A stretch of DNA of 64,000 nt from Niallia alba (lineage in GTDB: Bacteria > Bacillota > Bacilli > Bacillales > Cytobacillaceae), in NCBI RefSeq assembly GCF_012933555.1, contig NZ_JABBPK010000001.1:4566001-4630000 (forward strand). Direction: 5' to 3'. Under the pieces are notes generated by a model. It did not search any database. It had not been told where the DNA came from and saw only the letters and a list, made by a program, of their open reading frames with translations. The position numbers and the translations under genes were made by a program. Positions 9,331 through 16,798 of the stretch are shown piece by piece. Within the stretch, counting starts at the first letter, position 1. Each line of letters opens with the position of its first letter.

Positions 9331-10070
9331 CTTTCACCCTCCGGCGTATATGGCCAAATGACTGTTGCCTCTGTTGCGTTATCTTTACGTTTTAATGAAA
9401 CATCTGTGTACATTTCAAATAATAATTCCAACCGTTTTTTAATATTTTCCAACCCTGTTCCATGCCCACTTTTTTGCTCAATCGCTCTATCCCCATTATC
9501 AGAAACTGTTAATCTCACCCAATCACCATGTCGCTTTAAGGCAATCATCAAATGCTTTTCGCCACGTTTTTTCTCCAAGCCATGCTTAAAGGCATTCTCA
9601 ACAAGCGTTTGTAACGTATAAGACGGCAGCTGGGTTTGATAGGCTCGTTCATCTAGCTCATACGTGATCGTAAGCTTTTTTCCAAAACGAAGCTGCTGAA
9701 TCGATAAGTAATTGTTTGTATGGAATAATTCCCTTTCAAATAAGACAAGCGCTGTCTGATTTGCATGCTGATACTTTAGAAATAAAGAAAATTGCTCCAT
9801 AGCTGTTATGAGATCATCATTTCGCTTCAAACGAGCAAGGGACATCATCGCATTTAAACTATTAAACAAAAAATGCGGACGAATCTTTTGACTGAGCTGT
9901 TCATACTCCATTTGCTGCAGCTGCTTTTCTAATTGAATTTGTTTATTCTCCATATGTAAATAATCAAACTCCTGATTAAGTAGTTTCATAATACTCAGCA
10001 AGACCAAAGCAATAATCGGAATTAATAGACTTACTATCAAAATACCAAAAAAAATAACCATAGCAAACAA
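9327..10070 (-). CDS. LytS/YesM-like sensor histidine kinase with one membrane helix
   Basis: This 247-residue kinase has an N-terminal transmembrane segment (about residues 3-30), a short coiled region, then the His_kinase domain with phosphoacceptor His in KIRPHFLFNSLNA. The HATPase domain shows LVENAFKHG, SDNGD and GTGLENIKKRL. It has no extracellular sensory domain, unlike typical YesM proteins, so signal sensing may need the symporter partner or the membrane. It is the first gene of the kinase-regulator-symporter operon. The second copy at 18479-19222 is identical. Confidence 0.9.
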   Translation of the reverse strand: MFAMVIFFGILIVSLLIPIIALVLLSIMKLLNQEFDYLHMENKQIQLEKQLQQMEYEQLSQKIRPHFLFNSLNAMMSLARLKRNDDLITAMEQFSLFLKYQHANQTALVLFERELFHTNNYLSIQQLRFGKKLTITYELDERAYQTQLPSYTLQTLVENAFKHGLEKKRGEKHLMIALKRHGDWVRLTVSDNGDRAIEQKSGHGTGLENIKKRLELLFEMYTDVSLKRKDNATEATVIWPYTPEGER

Positions 10071-10162
10071 TCCTTTTTCCGTTAAGCATAACTTTTTTTG
10101 TCAAAATGAGCAACGGAATCAGGTTGGCCGTTCAATGGAACGGAAGCAGAGGGACGGTCCGA

Positions 10163-10510
10163 GACCACTGAAAAAGTCCATTTTTTTAGAAACTAGATTT
10201 GAATAAAAGGGCTGAAATATCTAGATATGCCAATAAATTGGGAAAAACATAGTGTTTTTCAGTTCTTTTAGAAATTGAACCAGCCTTTTGAGAGGATAGG
10301 ATAGCTGCTATCCTCTTTAGATTTACTGCTAAGGCAGTAAGTTTTGCCTGTATGGACATGCTTTTTAGACCGTACCCCCTGGCACGATCTAGCCCGTGAA
10401 AATTTTTCATCTCACCGTTCTTCCACTCCTGACAAGCTCTTTTTTTATATTTCTCTCTGAACTCCTCTGTCTTTTGTTGTTGACTATATTCGTAGAATTC
10501 AAGGAAGTAG
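10163..10510 (-). mobile_element. IS1182-family fragment (transposase C-terminus and IS end)
   Basis: The minus strand encodes the C-terminal part of an IS1182-type transposase (EKYKKRACQEWKNGEMKNFH then GLDRARGYGL and LTALAVNLKRIA). The terminal sequence GACCACTGAAAAAGTCC at 10163 is typical of an IS1182 end. The N-terminal two thirds are missing because the fragment is fused at about 10511 to an IS66 end. The IS end sits exactly in the loop of the hairpin that is intact at 19301-19324, so insertion there defines the right edge of the 2.5-kb duplicate. Confidence 0.7.
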
Positions 10511-10556
10511 TTGGTCAACGACACTACCAGTGTCTTGTATTTCATTTAAAAAACTT

Positions 10557-11961
10557 CACTAGTGTTGCATTAATTTAATTTCACTATTAAAAATACTCGA
10601 AATGTTCACTTTTATTATTTTATGCATAGAAAAAGTCCTTTATAATGGATAAGTCAGGTGGTAACCCGTCCAAATCCACTAAAAAAGGACCAATCTCATG
10701 GACAAGATTACACGAAAAACTTCATTTGGACAATGGTTTTCACCAATAAATCTTCAATTATTTGAAGAAAACGTGAAAACGTTGAAATTAGATTTCTATA
10801 CGAAAAAACTAACGACAGAGTCATTTCTAAAATTATTACTTTTTGCGCAGCTAGAAGAAGTCGAAAGTCTGCATGCGCTGAGCGATTGTCTTTTCGATGA
10901 TCAACTGCAAAAGGGCATTGATCTTGATTCTATCAGTATTTCCCAACTCTCACGCCGTTTAAATGGCATGAATCCAGACTTATTCCAAAAGCTTTTCCTT
11001 GATTTAGTTTCACAAATTCATGCCAAAACGCACAACACGAAACTTGTGATGCCATTAAAAATCATTGATTCAAGCACATTGCCTCTCAATTTGACTAATC
11101 ATAAATGGGCAAAATTCCGCAAAACAAAAGCGGGTGTTAAATTGCACTTACGCCTTGTGTTTATGGAAAAAGGTATATCCTATCCCGAAAAGGCCATTAT
11201 GACAACGGCCAAAGAACATGACCGCGGTCAGCTTGAAGTAATGGTTGATGACAAGGAATGTATGTATGTGTTTGACCGTGGTTACTTAGACTACGAACGC
11301 TTTGATCGGATGACAGATGACGGCTACTTTTTCCTTTCTAGGCTGCGAAAAAACGCAGTCATACGGGAGGTTTACGATTTTAAACTACCCGAGAATACAT
11401 CTGTTTTGTCGGATCAAATGGTGTTGATTGGTACGACGCAAAACCGTGCCGAAAATTACTTTCGTCTTCTAAAAGTGATTGATTCAAAAGGAAATGAGCT
11501 TCATTTAATCACAAATCGTTTTGATTTAAGTGCTGAAGAAATCTCAAAGATGTATAAATCACGCTGGGCGATTGAGTTATTTTTCAAATGGATTAAACAA
11601 CATCTCCATATCAAAAAGTTTTACGGCCAAAGCGAATGGGCAATTCAGAATCAAGTGTTTATCGCACTTATTGTTTTTTGCCTGCATGTTCTCGCACAAA
11701 TCGAGACAAAAAGTAAACGAAAAACCCTACAAATTAGCCGATATTTACGGGCAGCTTTGTGGAAACCAGCACATATTTGGCTTCGAAAGATTGAAGGAAA
11801 AACCATTCCTTAATAAACAAATTGTCGTCGTCTCTTAAGTCTAATTGTAAAAAAATTTCCAAATGGATGGATCCACCTTTAGTTGGGTATTTACTTTTTT
11901 GGCTCTTAACAGGGGACATATTTAAACTGAATATTCTAACAACATTTATGCAACACTAGTG
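10557..11961 (+). mobile_element. IS4-family insertion sequence, intact, 1405 bp (copy 1)
   Basis: The element has perfect 14-bp terminal inverted repeats, CACTAGTGTTGCAT at the left and ATGCAACACTAGTG at the right. It is flanked by the 9-bp target duplication AAAAAACTT (10548-10556 and 11962-11970). One full-length transposase gene is inside. Near-identical elements occur at 39554-40957 and 47215-48619. Confidence 0.93.
10698..11813 (+). CDS. IS4-family DDE transposase
   Basis: This 371-residue transposase of the DDE_Tnp_1 fold has the first catalytic Asp in LKIIDSSTLPLN, the second in YVFDRGYLDYERFD, and the YREK-type Glu region YKSRWAIELFFKWIKQHL. The ATG at 10698 (MDKITRKTSFGQW) is the start shared with the other copies; in-frame GTG starts exist further upstream in copies 2 and 3. 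The copy looks complete and may be active. Confidence 0.92.
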   Translation: MDKITRKTSFGQWFSPINLQLFEENVKTLKLDFYTKKLTTESFLKLLLFAQLEEVESLHALSDCLFDDQLQKGIDLDSISISQLSRRLNGMNPDLFQKLFLDLVSQIHAKTHNTKLVMPLKIIDSSTLPLNLTNHKWAKFRKTKAGVKLHLRLVFMEKGISYPEKAIMTTAKEHDRGQLEVMVDDKECMYVFDRGYLDYERFDRMTDDGYFFLSRLRKNAVIREVYDFKLPENTSVLSDQMVLIGTTQNRAENYFRLLKVIDSKGNELHLITNRFDLSAEEISKMYKSRWAIELFFKWIKQHLHIKKFYGQSEWAIQNQVFIALIVFCLHVLAQIETKSKRKTLQISRYLRAALWKPAHIWLRKIEGKTIP

Positions 11962-12017
11962 AAAAAACTTAACTAAATAATAACCCAGGCCCCATCTAAA
12001 ACATAGGTGGGGTCTAT

Positions 12018-12558
12018 TTGACGCTTACGAGAAAAGTAAAAGAATTAGACCCGAAGGAACGTTTTGAACAACGTCTTAAACAAAGCAAACCAGTACTAGA
12101 CGCTTTTTTGTCATGGCTAAAAATACAAGAACAAAAAGTACTCCCTAAAAGTGGAATGGGCAAGGCGGTGACATACTGCCTCAATCAATGGGATAAACTA
12201 ATAGCCTTTTTGGAGGATGGTCGATTAGAAATCGATAATAATCGAAGTGAACGGTCGATCAAGTCAGTAGTGATCGGAAGAAAGGCATGGCTGTTCAGTA
12301 ATACACCGCAAGGTGCTAGAGCCAGTGCCATCATATACAGTATGGTGGAGACAGCAATCGCAAATGGATTAAATCCATATTACTATCTTCGCTATCTATT
12401 TGAGCAGCTTCCCAATATGAATTTGACAGATATGAATGCCTTAGACCGAATGCTTCCTTGGTCAACAACTTTACCAGTTTCTTGTATCTTTTAAAAAGTT
12501 ATCTAAATAATAACTTAGGTCCCATCTAATTAATAGGTGGGGCCTATTTGACGCTTAC
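12018..12558 (+). pseudogene. IS66 transposase (TnpC) C-terminal fragment plus IS66 right end
   Basis: The frame encodes the last 150 or so residues of an IS66 TnpC: WDKLIAFLEDGRLEIDNNRS, then ERSIKSVVIGRKAWLFSNTP and the LPWSTTLP end. It begins exactly at the terminal CGCTTAC of the preceding IS66 end, so its first codons are fused to another IS66 terminus. That is the pattern expected from an IS-adjacent deletion. It ends with a GGTCCCATCTAATTAATAGG hairpin and the terminal GACGCTTAC at 12558. No complete IS66 remains in the window. Confidence 0.85.
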
Positions 12559-12612
12559 AATCTAACTCTCTATCAATCTTCGACAAATTTCGGGGAGTCA
12601 CTGTGACCATGA
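12559..12612 (-). repeat. Type-1 repeat end abutting a truncated gene
   Basis: The sequence AATCTAACTCTCTATCAATC is followed by the palindrome at 12597-12607 and CATGAGTT. The IS66 end abuts it directly on the left, and the truncated ADP-ribosylglycohydrolase gene on the right. Confidence 0.75.
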
Positions 12613-13365
12613 GTTTATGCGATGGATTATATTAAGCATTTGACAGAGTGGATTTCTAATGCAAAAGATTCTAAATTAGTTTCCGGTCCATCCACTCTTA
12701 GAGCTGTCCAAGCAATTAAAAATGGCGTTCCTATTAACAAAACTGGATATGGCAATACAACCAATGGCGCCGCAATGAAGATTTCACCAATCGGACTTAT
12801 ATCCGAATACAACCAATTAGATGAGTTAATGAAAAATGTGTATGACATTTGTTTACCAACACATAACTCGAGCATAGCTGTATCTGGCGCTTGTGTAGTA
12901 GCAGCCTGCATTAGTTATGTTGCTGCTGGAGGGAAGGATCTAAACGAAATGTGGGAACTTGCTATAAAAGTTGCCGAAGACTCAAAAGGAATTGGGGCCG
13001 AGTTTCCGAGTCCATCCTTATCCTTCCGCATTCAATATGTCCGCGACATTGTTGATAATTGTCTCGAAGAAGAAGCTATCATACGAATTGTCAACGAATT
13101 AGGAACTGGGGTAGAAACGATTGAAACCATTCCTGCTGTCTTGGCTGTTGTACAGCTCGCTAATGGAGACCCGATGAAAGCCGCAAAAATCAGTGCAAGT
13201 TTAGGAGCTGACACAGATACAATCGGCGCTATTTCAGCAAGCATTTGTGGAGGGATGACTCCAAACTTTGATGAAAGTGATGTATCAATAATTGAAGAAA
13301 TCAATTCCTTAGATTTTGATAAACTCGCTGAGAAAGCACTTCCGTTCTCTCCATATTACATTTAA
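12613..13365 (+). pseudogene. ADP-ribosylglycohydrolase family protein, N-terminally truncated
   Basis: The 247-residue frame from 12622 covers the middle and C-terminal parts of a DraG/ARH-type hydrolase, which removes ADP-ribose from proteins or nucleic acids. Conserved parts seen are GYGNTTNGAAMKISPIGL and the metal-binding SLGADTDTIGAISASICGG. The N-terminal metal motif of the GDALG type and about 60-90 residues before it are missing. The cut coincides with the right edge of the type-1 repeat, 7-14 bp upstream. No Shine-Dalgarno precedes the ATG at 12622. The product would lack half the metal site and is probably inactive. Confidence 0.8.
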
Positions 13366-13414
13366 GAAAGGCTCTTAGGTTTTCGGCGGATTACTAAAAT
13401 TATCCTACACGAAC

Positions 13415-13501
13415 AGTTGGCAAGTGGTAAAGATTTTTGCTTGCCAACTAAACTAGGCTCCATCTAAATTAATAGGTGGAGCCTAGTTGATTGACGCTTA
13501 C
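13415..13501 (+). mobile_element. IS end fragments (hairpin plus IS66-like terminus)
   Basis: AGTTGGCAAG and CTTGCCAACT form a 10-bp stem at 13415-13449. It is followed by an IS66-like end with a TAGGCTCCATC / GGTGGAGCCTA stem and the terminal TTGACGCTTAC at 13501. No transposase sequence is attached. Confidence 0.55.
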
Positions 13502-13543
13502 CTTGTAAAAAGAATGGGCAAGAGTGGTAAAATTACGCGGCTG

Positions 13544-13776
13544 TAATCATCTTCTAAACTTCACGAAGGAATTCAAGAAATGTTCTATGATTACCAGCTC
13601 CTTTCCTTAACGGAAAAAAGCGCAACAACCAACCACCAATATCCAGTTGCTATTTAAGTTTATCATTCACACAATCTAATTCTCTATCAATCTTCGACAT
13701 ATTTCGAGGCGTCCCTGTGACCTCGAATTCTCTATCAATCTTCGACATATTTCGGGGCGTCACTGTGACCAAGAAT
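13544..13776 (-). repeat. Degenerate type-1 repeat with two consecutive palindrome edges
   Basis: This copy has the leader of the small peptide gene with a frame-disrupting change (GATTACCAGCTCC replaces the normal GATTATCACCTCC), so the peptide is lost. It then carries two successive ends, CTATCAATCTTCGAC followed by a GTCCCTGTGAC variant (13711-13721) and again by GTCACTGTGAC (13759-13769). The second end appears to be stacked onto the first. Confidence 0.6.
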
Positions 13777-13780
13777 TAAA

Positions 13781-14114
13781 TAATAACCCAGGCCCCATCT
13801 AAAACATAGGTGGGGTCTATTTGACGCTTACATATAAAAAAGCGTCAAACCATGTGGGTATAGTTTGACGCTTACTTTTCTAATATGTTCTTCCGAAAGA
13901 AATAGGCGCTTATCTCACGCACAATCCCCTTCAGAACTTCACGAAGAAATTCAAGAAATGTTTCCATGATTATCACCTCCTTTCCTAAACGGAAAGAAGC
14001 ACAACAACCAACCACCCTCACAATATTCAGTTGCTATTTCAGTTTATCACATTCACACAATCTAACTCTCTATCAATCTTCGACAAATTTCGGGCCGTCA
14101 CTGTGACCAAGAGT
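13781..14114. repeat. Tandem duplication unit 1 (334 bp)
   Basis: The unit comprises an IS66 right end (terminus 13831), a GCGTCAAA...TTTGACGC hairpin, the small peptide gene and the type-1 repeat edge. It is repeated head to tail at 14115-14448 with no difference that I could see. Confidence 0.85.
13872..13967 (-). CDS. Small amphipathic peptide gene, 31 residues (copy 1)
   Basis: The ATG at 13967 is preceded by AAAGGAGGTGATAATC, an essentially perfect Bacillus Shine-Dalgarno at 5-6 nt spacing. The peptide opens METFLEFLREVLKG and continues IVREISAYFFRKNIL, an amphipathic pattern with alternating hydrophobic and charged residues and a basic tail. Its TAA stop lies inside GTAAGCGTCAAA, which equals an IS66 left terminus, so the original C-terminus may have been longer and cut by IS66. 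A GCGTCAAA/TTTGACGC hairpin with a T run follows on this strand. The form resembles small membrane-active toxins of type I systems, but I do not recognise the family; that is inference only. Confidence 0.55.
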   Translation of the reverse strand: METFLEFLREVLKGIVREISAYFFRKNILEK

Positions 14115-14448
14115 TAATAACCCAGGCCCCATCTAAAACATAGGTGGGGTCTATTTGACGCTTACATATAAAAAAGCGTCAAACCATGTGGGTATAGTTT
14201 GACGCTTACTTTTCTAATATGTTCTTCCGAAAGAAATAGGCGCTTATCTCACGCACAATCCCCTTCAGAACTTCACGAAGAAATTCAAGAAATGTTTCCA
14301 TGATTATCACCTCCTTTCCTAAACGGAAAGAAGCACAACAACCAACCACCCTCACAATATTCAGTTGCTATTTCAGTTTATCACATTCACACAATCTAAC
14401 TCTCTATCAATCTTCGACAAATTTCGGGCCGTCACTGTGACCAAGAGT
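14115..14448. repeat. Tandem duplication unit 2 (334 bp)
   Basis: Second copy of the unit at 13781-14114, at an offset of 334 bp. Its right edge (palindrome 14431-14441 then CAAGAGTTA) abuts a recombinase gene that lacks its 5' part. Confidence 0.85.
14206..14301 (-). CDS. Small amphipathic peptide gene, 31 residues (copy 2)
   Basis: Identical to the gene at 13872-13967, with the same AAAGGAGGTGATAATC leader, the same stop within the IS66-like GTAAGCGTCAAA and the same downstream hairpin. Duplicated with its flanks as part of the 334-bp unit. Broken relatives lie near 2371 and 13560. Confidence 0.55.
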   Translation of the reverse strand: METFLEFLREVLKGIVREISAYFFRKNILEK

Positions 14449-15011
14449 TAAGTCTTATGTATGCAAGCGGAGCGCGTGCACAAGAAATATGTGACCTTAC
14501 GGTCGGAAATGTTCAGTTTCATCCAAAAGGCGCTACACTAAATATTACGGGGAAAGGCAGAAAGAGCCGCCGTATCGGTATTCCTATCGCCTGTGCCACC
14601 CCACTTAAGAAGTATATTGAGCACAGAAAAATCAGTGATAAACCTGAAAGGCATATATTTTCAAGCCAAACGCATGAGCAGATGTCGGTTTCCTGTATAG
14701 AGGGAATATTCAAAAAGTATATTACCGTTGCTAAAAAAGAAAAACCGTCCATGTTTCTTGCTGGTAGTTATCCACCTCATTCTATGAGACATACAACTGC
14801 CAGCCATATGCTTGAAGCCGGTGTTCCTCTGGTTGTGATAAAGAATTTTTTGGGACATGCATCTCTACAGTCGACTCAGATTTATGCGGATATTTCCCAA
14901 GACACGGTTAACAGGCATTTAAAAGAGTGGAATGAAAAATGGTTCCCTTCAAATATAGATGAAAGAAAAACTTCTCAAAGGTCAAATAGAATTCCAGATT
15001 TTCTGAATTGA
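14449..15011 (+). pseudogene. Tyrosine recombinase/integrase, catalytic domain only
   Basis: The frame (visible from the first in-frame codons at 14449, with an ATG at 14457) encodes the catalytic domain of a tyrosine recombinase. It shows the first Arg in YASGARAQEICDL, the HxxR motif HSMRHTTASHML, GHASLQSTQIYADIS with the nucleophilic Tyr, and a Lys-rich beta turn (TGKGRKSRR). The N-terminal SAM-like DNA-binding domain is absent, and the cut coincides with the type-1 repeat edge. The style resembles recombinases of RIT-type trios. A 15-bp-stem hairpin lies just after it, and its right flank breaks an IS66 transposase. Confidence 0.82.
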
Positions 15012-15050
15012 AAACCGAAATGTGTATCAAATAATTATCTAAGAAAAAAG

Positions 15051-15091
15051 AGAAGAATTGCTGTATTTTAAGGACATACAGTAATTCTTCT
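15051..15091 (+). terminator. Hairpin after the recombinase
   Basis: AGAAGAATTGCTGTA pairs with TACAGTAATTCTTCT (one G-U pair) across an 11-nt loop. It is a likely terminator or the structured end of the recombinase-bearing element. Confidence 0.55.
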
Positions 15092-15143
15092 CGGATAATC
15101 AAACTTCTTGGATAATGAGCCTTATCTAAGTTCTCGGATAAGG

Positions 15144-15788
15144 CTCATGCCAGACGTGGTTTTACCGATGTCTTAAAAGCACTGCCTACAAATAGTATAA
15201 AACCAGTCGCTGCGACCGAAGGTCTCCAATTCTGTAATCAACTTTTCACGATTGAGCGAAAGTTAAAGGAATTAGAGCCGGAAGAACGGTATAAACAACG
15301 TCTAGAGCAAAGTAAACCAATACTAGACTCTTTTTTGTCATGGCTAAAAGTACAAGAACAACATGTATTGCCTAAAAGTGGTCTCGGCAAAGCTATTACA
15401 TACTGTCTAAACCAGTGGGATAAGTTAGTGGCATTTCTAGAGGATGGTCGATTAGAAATTGATAACAATAGAAGCGAAAGGGCTATTAAGCCAGTAGTGC
15501 TTGGAAGGAAGGCTTGGTTGTTTAGTAACACACCAAATGGTGCGAGAGCCAGTGCCATCATATACAGTATCGTGGAGACAGCGATCGCAAACGGATTGAA
15601 TCCATATTACTATCTTCGCTATCTATTTGAGCAGCTTCCCAACTTGGATCTGACAGATCATGATAACCTTGACCAACTACTTCCTTGGTCAACGACACTA
15701 CCAGTGTCTTGTATTTCATTTAAAAAACTTAACTAAATAATAACCCAGGCCCCATCTAAAACATAGGTGGGGTCTATTTGACGCTTAC
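15144..15788 (+). pseudogene. IS66 TnpC C-terminal fragment with IS66 right end
   Basis: An open frame from about 15144 encodes HARRGFTDVLKALP through to FLEDGRLEIDNNRSERAIKP and the LPWSTTLPVSCIS end at 15736. It covers roughly the last 195 residues of an IS66 TnpC. The left edge falls at GGATAAGGCTCATGCCAGAC, where the recombinase element joins inside the conserved WAHARR region, so the recombinase element seems to have inserted into this IS66. The IS66 terminus GACGCTTAC ends at 15788. Confidence 0.82.
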
Positions 15789-15862
15789 TTTCAGTTTATC
15801 ACTCACACAATCTAATTTTCTATCAATCTTCGACAAATTTCGGGGCGTCACTGTGACCTAGA
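15789..15862 (-). repeat. Type-1 repeat end abutting an IS21 fragment
   Basis: TTTCAGTTTATCACTC leads into CTATCAATCTTCGAC and the palindrome at 15847-15857, followed by CTAGAGTT. An istA start fragment begins right after it. Confidence 0.7.
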
Positions 15863-15992
15863 GTTTTGATTCACTTCATGTCTGATATAATCAATTTGTG
15901 CCACTGCTAACATCTCCTAATAGCCTCCTGTTAAACGTTGTTGGTCCAACGAGGAGTTTAAAGTTATTATGAGAAGTTGACAAGTGGTTTTT
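15863..15992 (-). mobile_element. IS21 left-end fragment with the first codons of istA
   Basis: On the minus strand an ATG at 15913 opens MLAVAQIDYIRHEVNQN, typical of the N-terminus of IS21 IstA. It is cut after 17 codons by the type-1 repeat. The TTGACAAGTGG sequence upstream resembles an IS21 terminus and is shared with the istB remnant near 28440. Confidence 0.6.
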
Positions 15993-16031
15993 TTAATTTG
16001 TGTAGGGCCCGGAGGGCCCTACACAAATTAA
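15993..16031. repeat. Near-perfect 39-bp inverted repeat
   Basis: AATTTGTGTAGGGCCC and GGGCCCTACACAAATT flank a 3-nt GGA loop; two further T-A pairs extend the arms to 18 bp. No T run follows on either strand, so it is not a classical terminator. It lies between the IS21 end and an IS66 fragment. Confidence 0.75.
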
Positions 16032-16074
16032 CTGCCATTCCCTACATATTTAGTTTGCCATAAACAATTATAGT

Positions 16075-16457
16075 TTAAACCAATGGTCAAAACTCATTGT
16101 CTTTATGAAAGACGGGCGACTTGAACTCGATAATAATAGAGCAGAACGTTCGATTAAACCATTCGTTATGGGAAGAAAAGCATGGCTATTTGCCCAATCG
16201 ATGAAAGGAGCAACTGCCAGTGCGGTCATCTACAGCATTGTCGAAACGGCCAAAGAGAATCAATTAAATCCATTAAATTATTTAACTTATCTTTTTGAAC
16301 AGCTGCCACAAATAGATATAGATGATCAGGAAGCACTTGACCAGTTCCTTCCGTGGTCAAAGACTATTCCAGAGGAATGCCGGATTCCAGCTAAACTTAA
16401 ATAGAGAATACACTAATGCCCACCTGAAAAACTAGGTGGGCATTATTTTACGCTTAC
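16075..16457 (+). pseudogene. Second-type IS66 TnpC C-terminal fragment with end
   Basis: The frame from 16105 encodes MKDGRLELDNNRAERSIKPF, then MGRKAWLFAQSMKG and the LPWSKTIPEECR end. It covers about the last 100 residues of an IS66 TnpC that differs clearly from the other IS66 fragments here. The end has a TGCCCACCTGAAAAACTAGG stem and the terminus TTACGCTTAC at 16457. Confidence 0.8.
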
Positions 16458-16576
16458 ATTATAATATTGATAGTTTTGTATGTAAATAGAAAAAGGGATA
16501 GGTACATTTCTTACTTAGTGAAATGTGTATCTATCCCTTTTTACCTTTATTGAAAGGTTGATGTGTTAAATTCTAG

Positions 16577-16798
16577 GTCACAGTGCAGCGAGCCCCTATT
16601 AGTAGACATGAAAAAGTGACCAAAAAAGTGGCTTTTTCCCCGCACTTACTGGCTCAGATGTCCGCAAATAGTGGCTCAAAACTCCGCACTGCCGGCTCAG
16701 TCTATTCGCAATACTCAACTATTTCAGTTTATCATTCACTCAATCTAATTCTCTATCAATCTTCGACAAACTTCGGGGCGTCACTGTGACCATGAGTT
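16577..16798. repeat. TGGCTCA/TCCGCA repeat block followed by a type-1 edge
   Basis: Three 22-bp units of the pattern TGGCTCAnnnnTCCGCAnnnn (16645-16727) follow a palindrome half, GGTCACAGTG, in inverted orientation at 16576. The block from CAGCGAGCCCC onward is nearly identical to 28758-28890. A normal type-1 edge (16780-16790) follows and abuts the cut symporter copy. Confidence 0.65.

Larger units (their letters stand above)
7648..10162. repeat. 2.5-kb segmental duplication, copy 1
   Basis: This segment is repeated at 16800-19314 with a constant offset of 9152 bp; the encoded kinase and regulator are identical and I saw no base differences in the parts compared. Here it is embedded in the fuller locus on the left (complete symporter, acetamidase, permease). 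On the right it stops in the loop of a GAGGGACGGT hairpin, where an IS1182 end begins. Confidence 0.9.
10511..12028 (+). mobile_element. IS66 3' end, split by an IS4-family insertion
   Basis: Bases 10511-10556 match the last codons of the IS66 transposase at 15684-15730 (TTGGTCAACGACACTACCAG). The IS4-family element then interrupts, and the IS66 tail resumes at 11962 and ends with the terminal TTTGACGCTTAC at 12028. Removing the IS4-family element and one copy of its 9-bp target duplication restores a continuous IS66 end. Confidence 0.8.
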
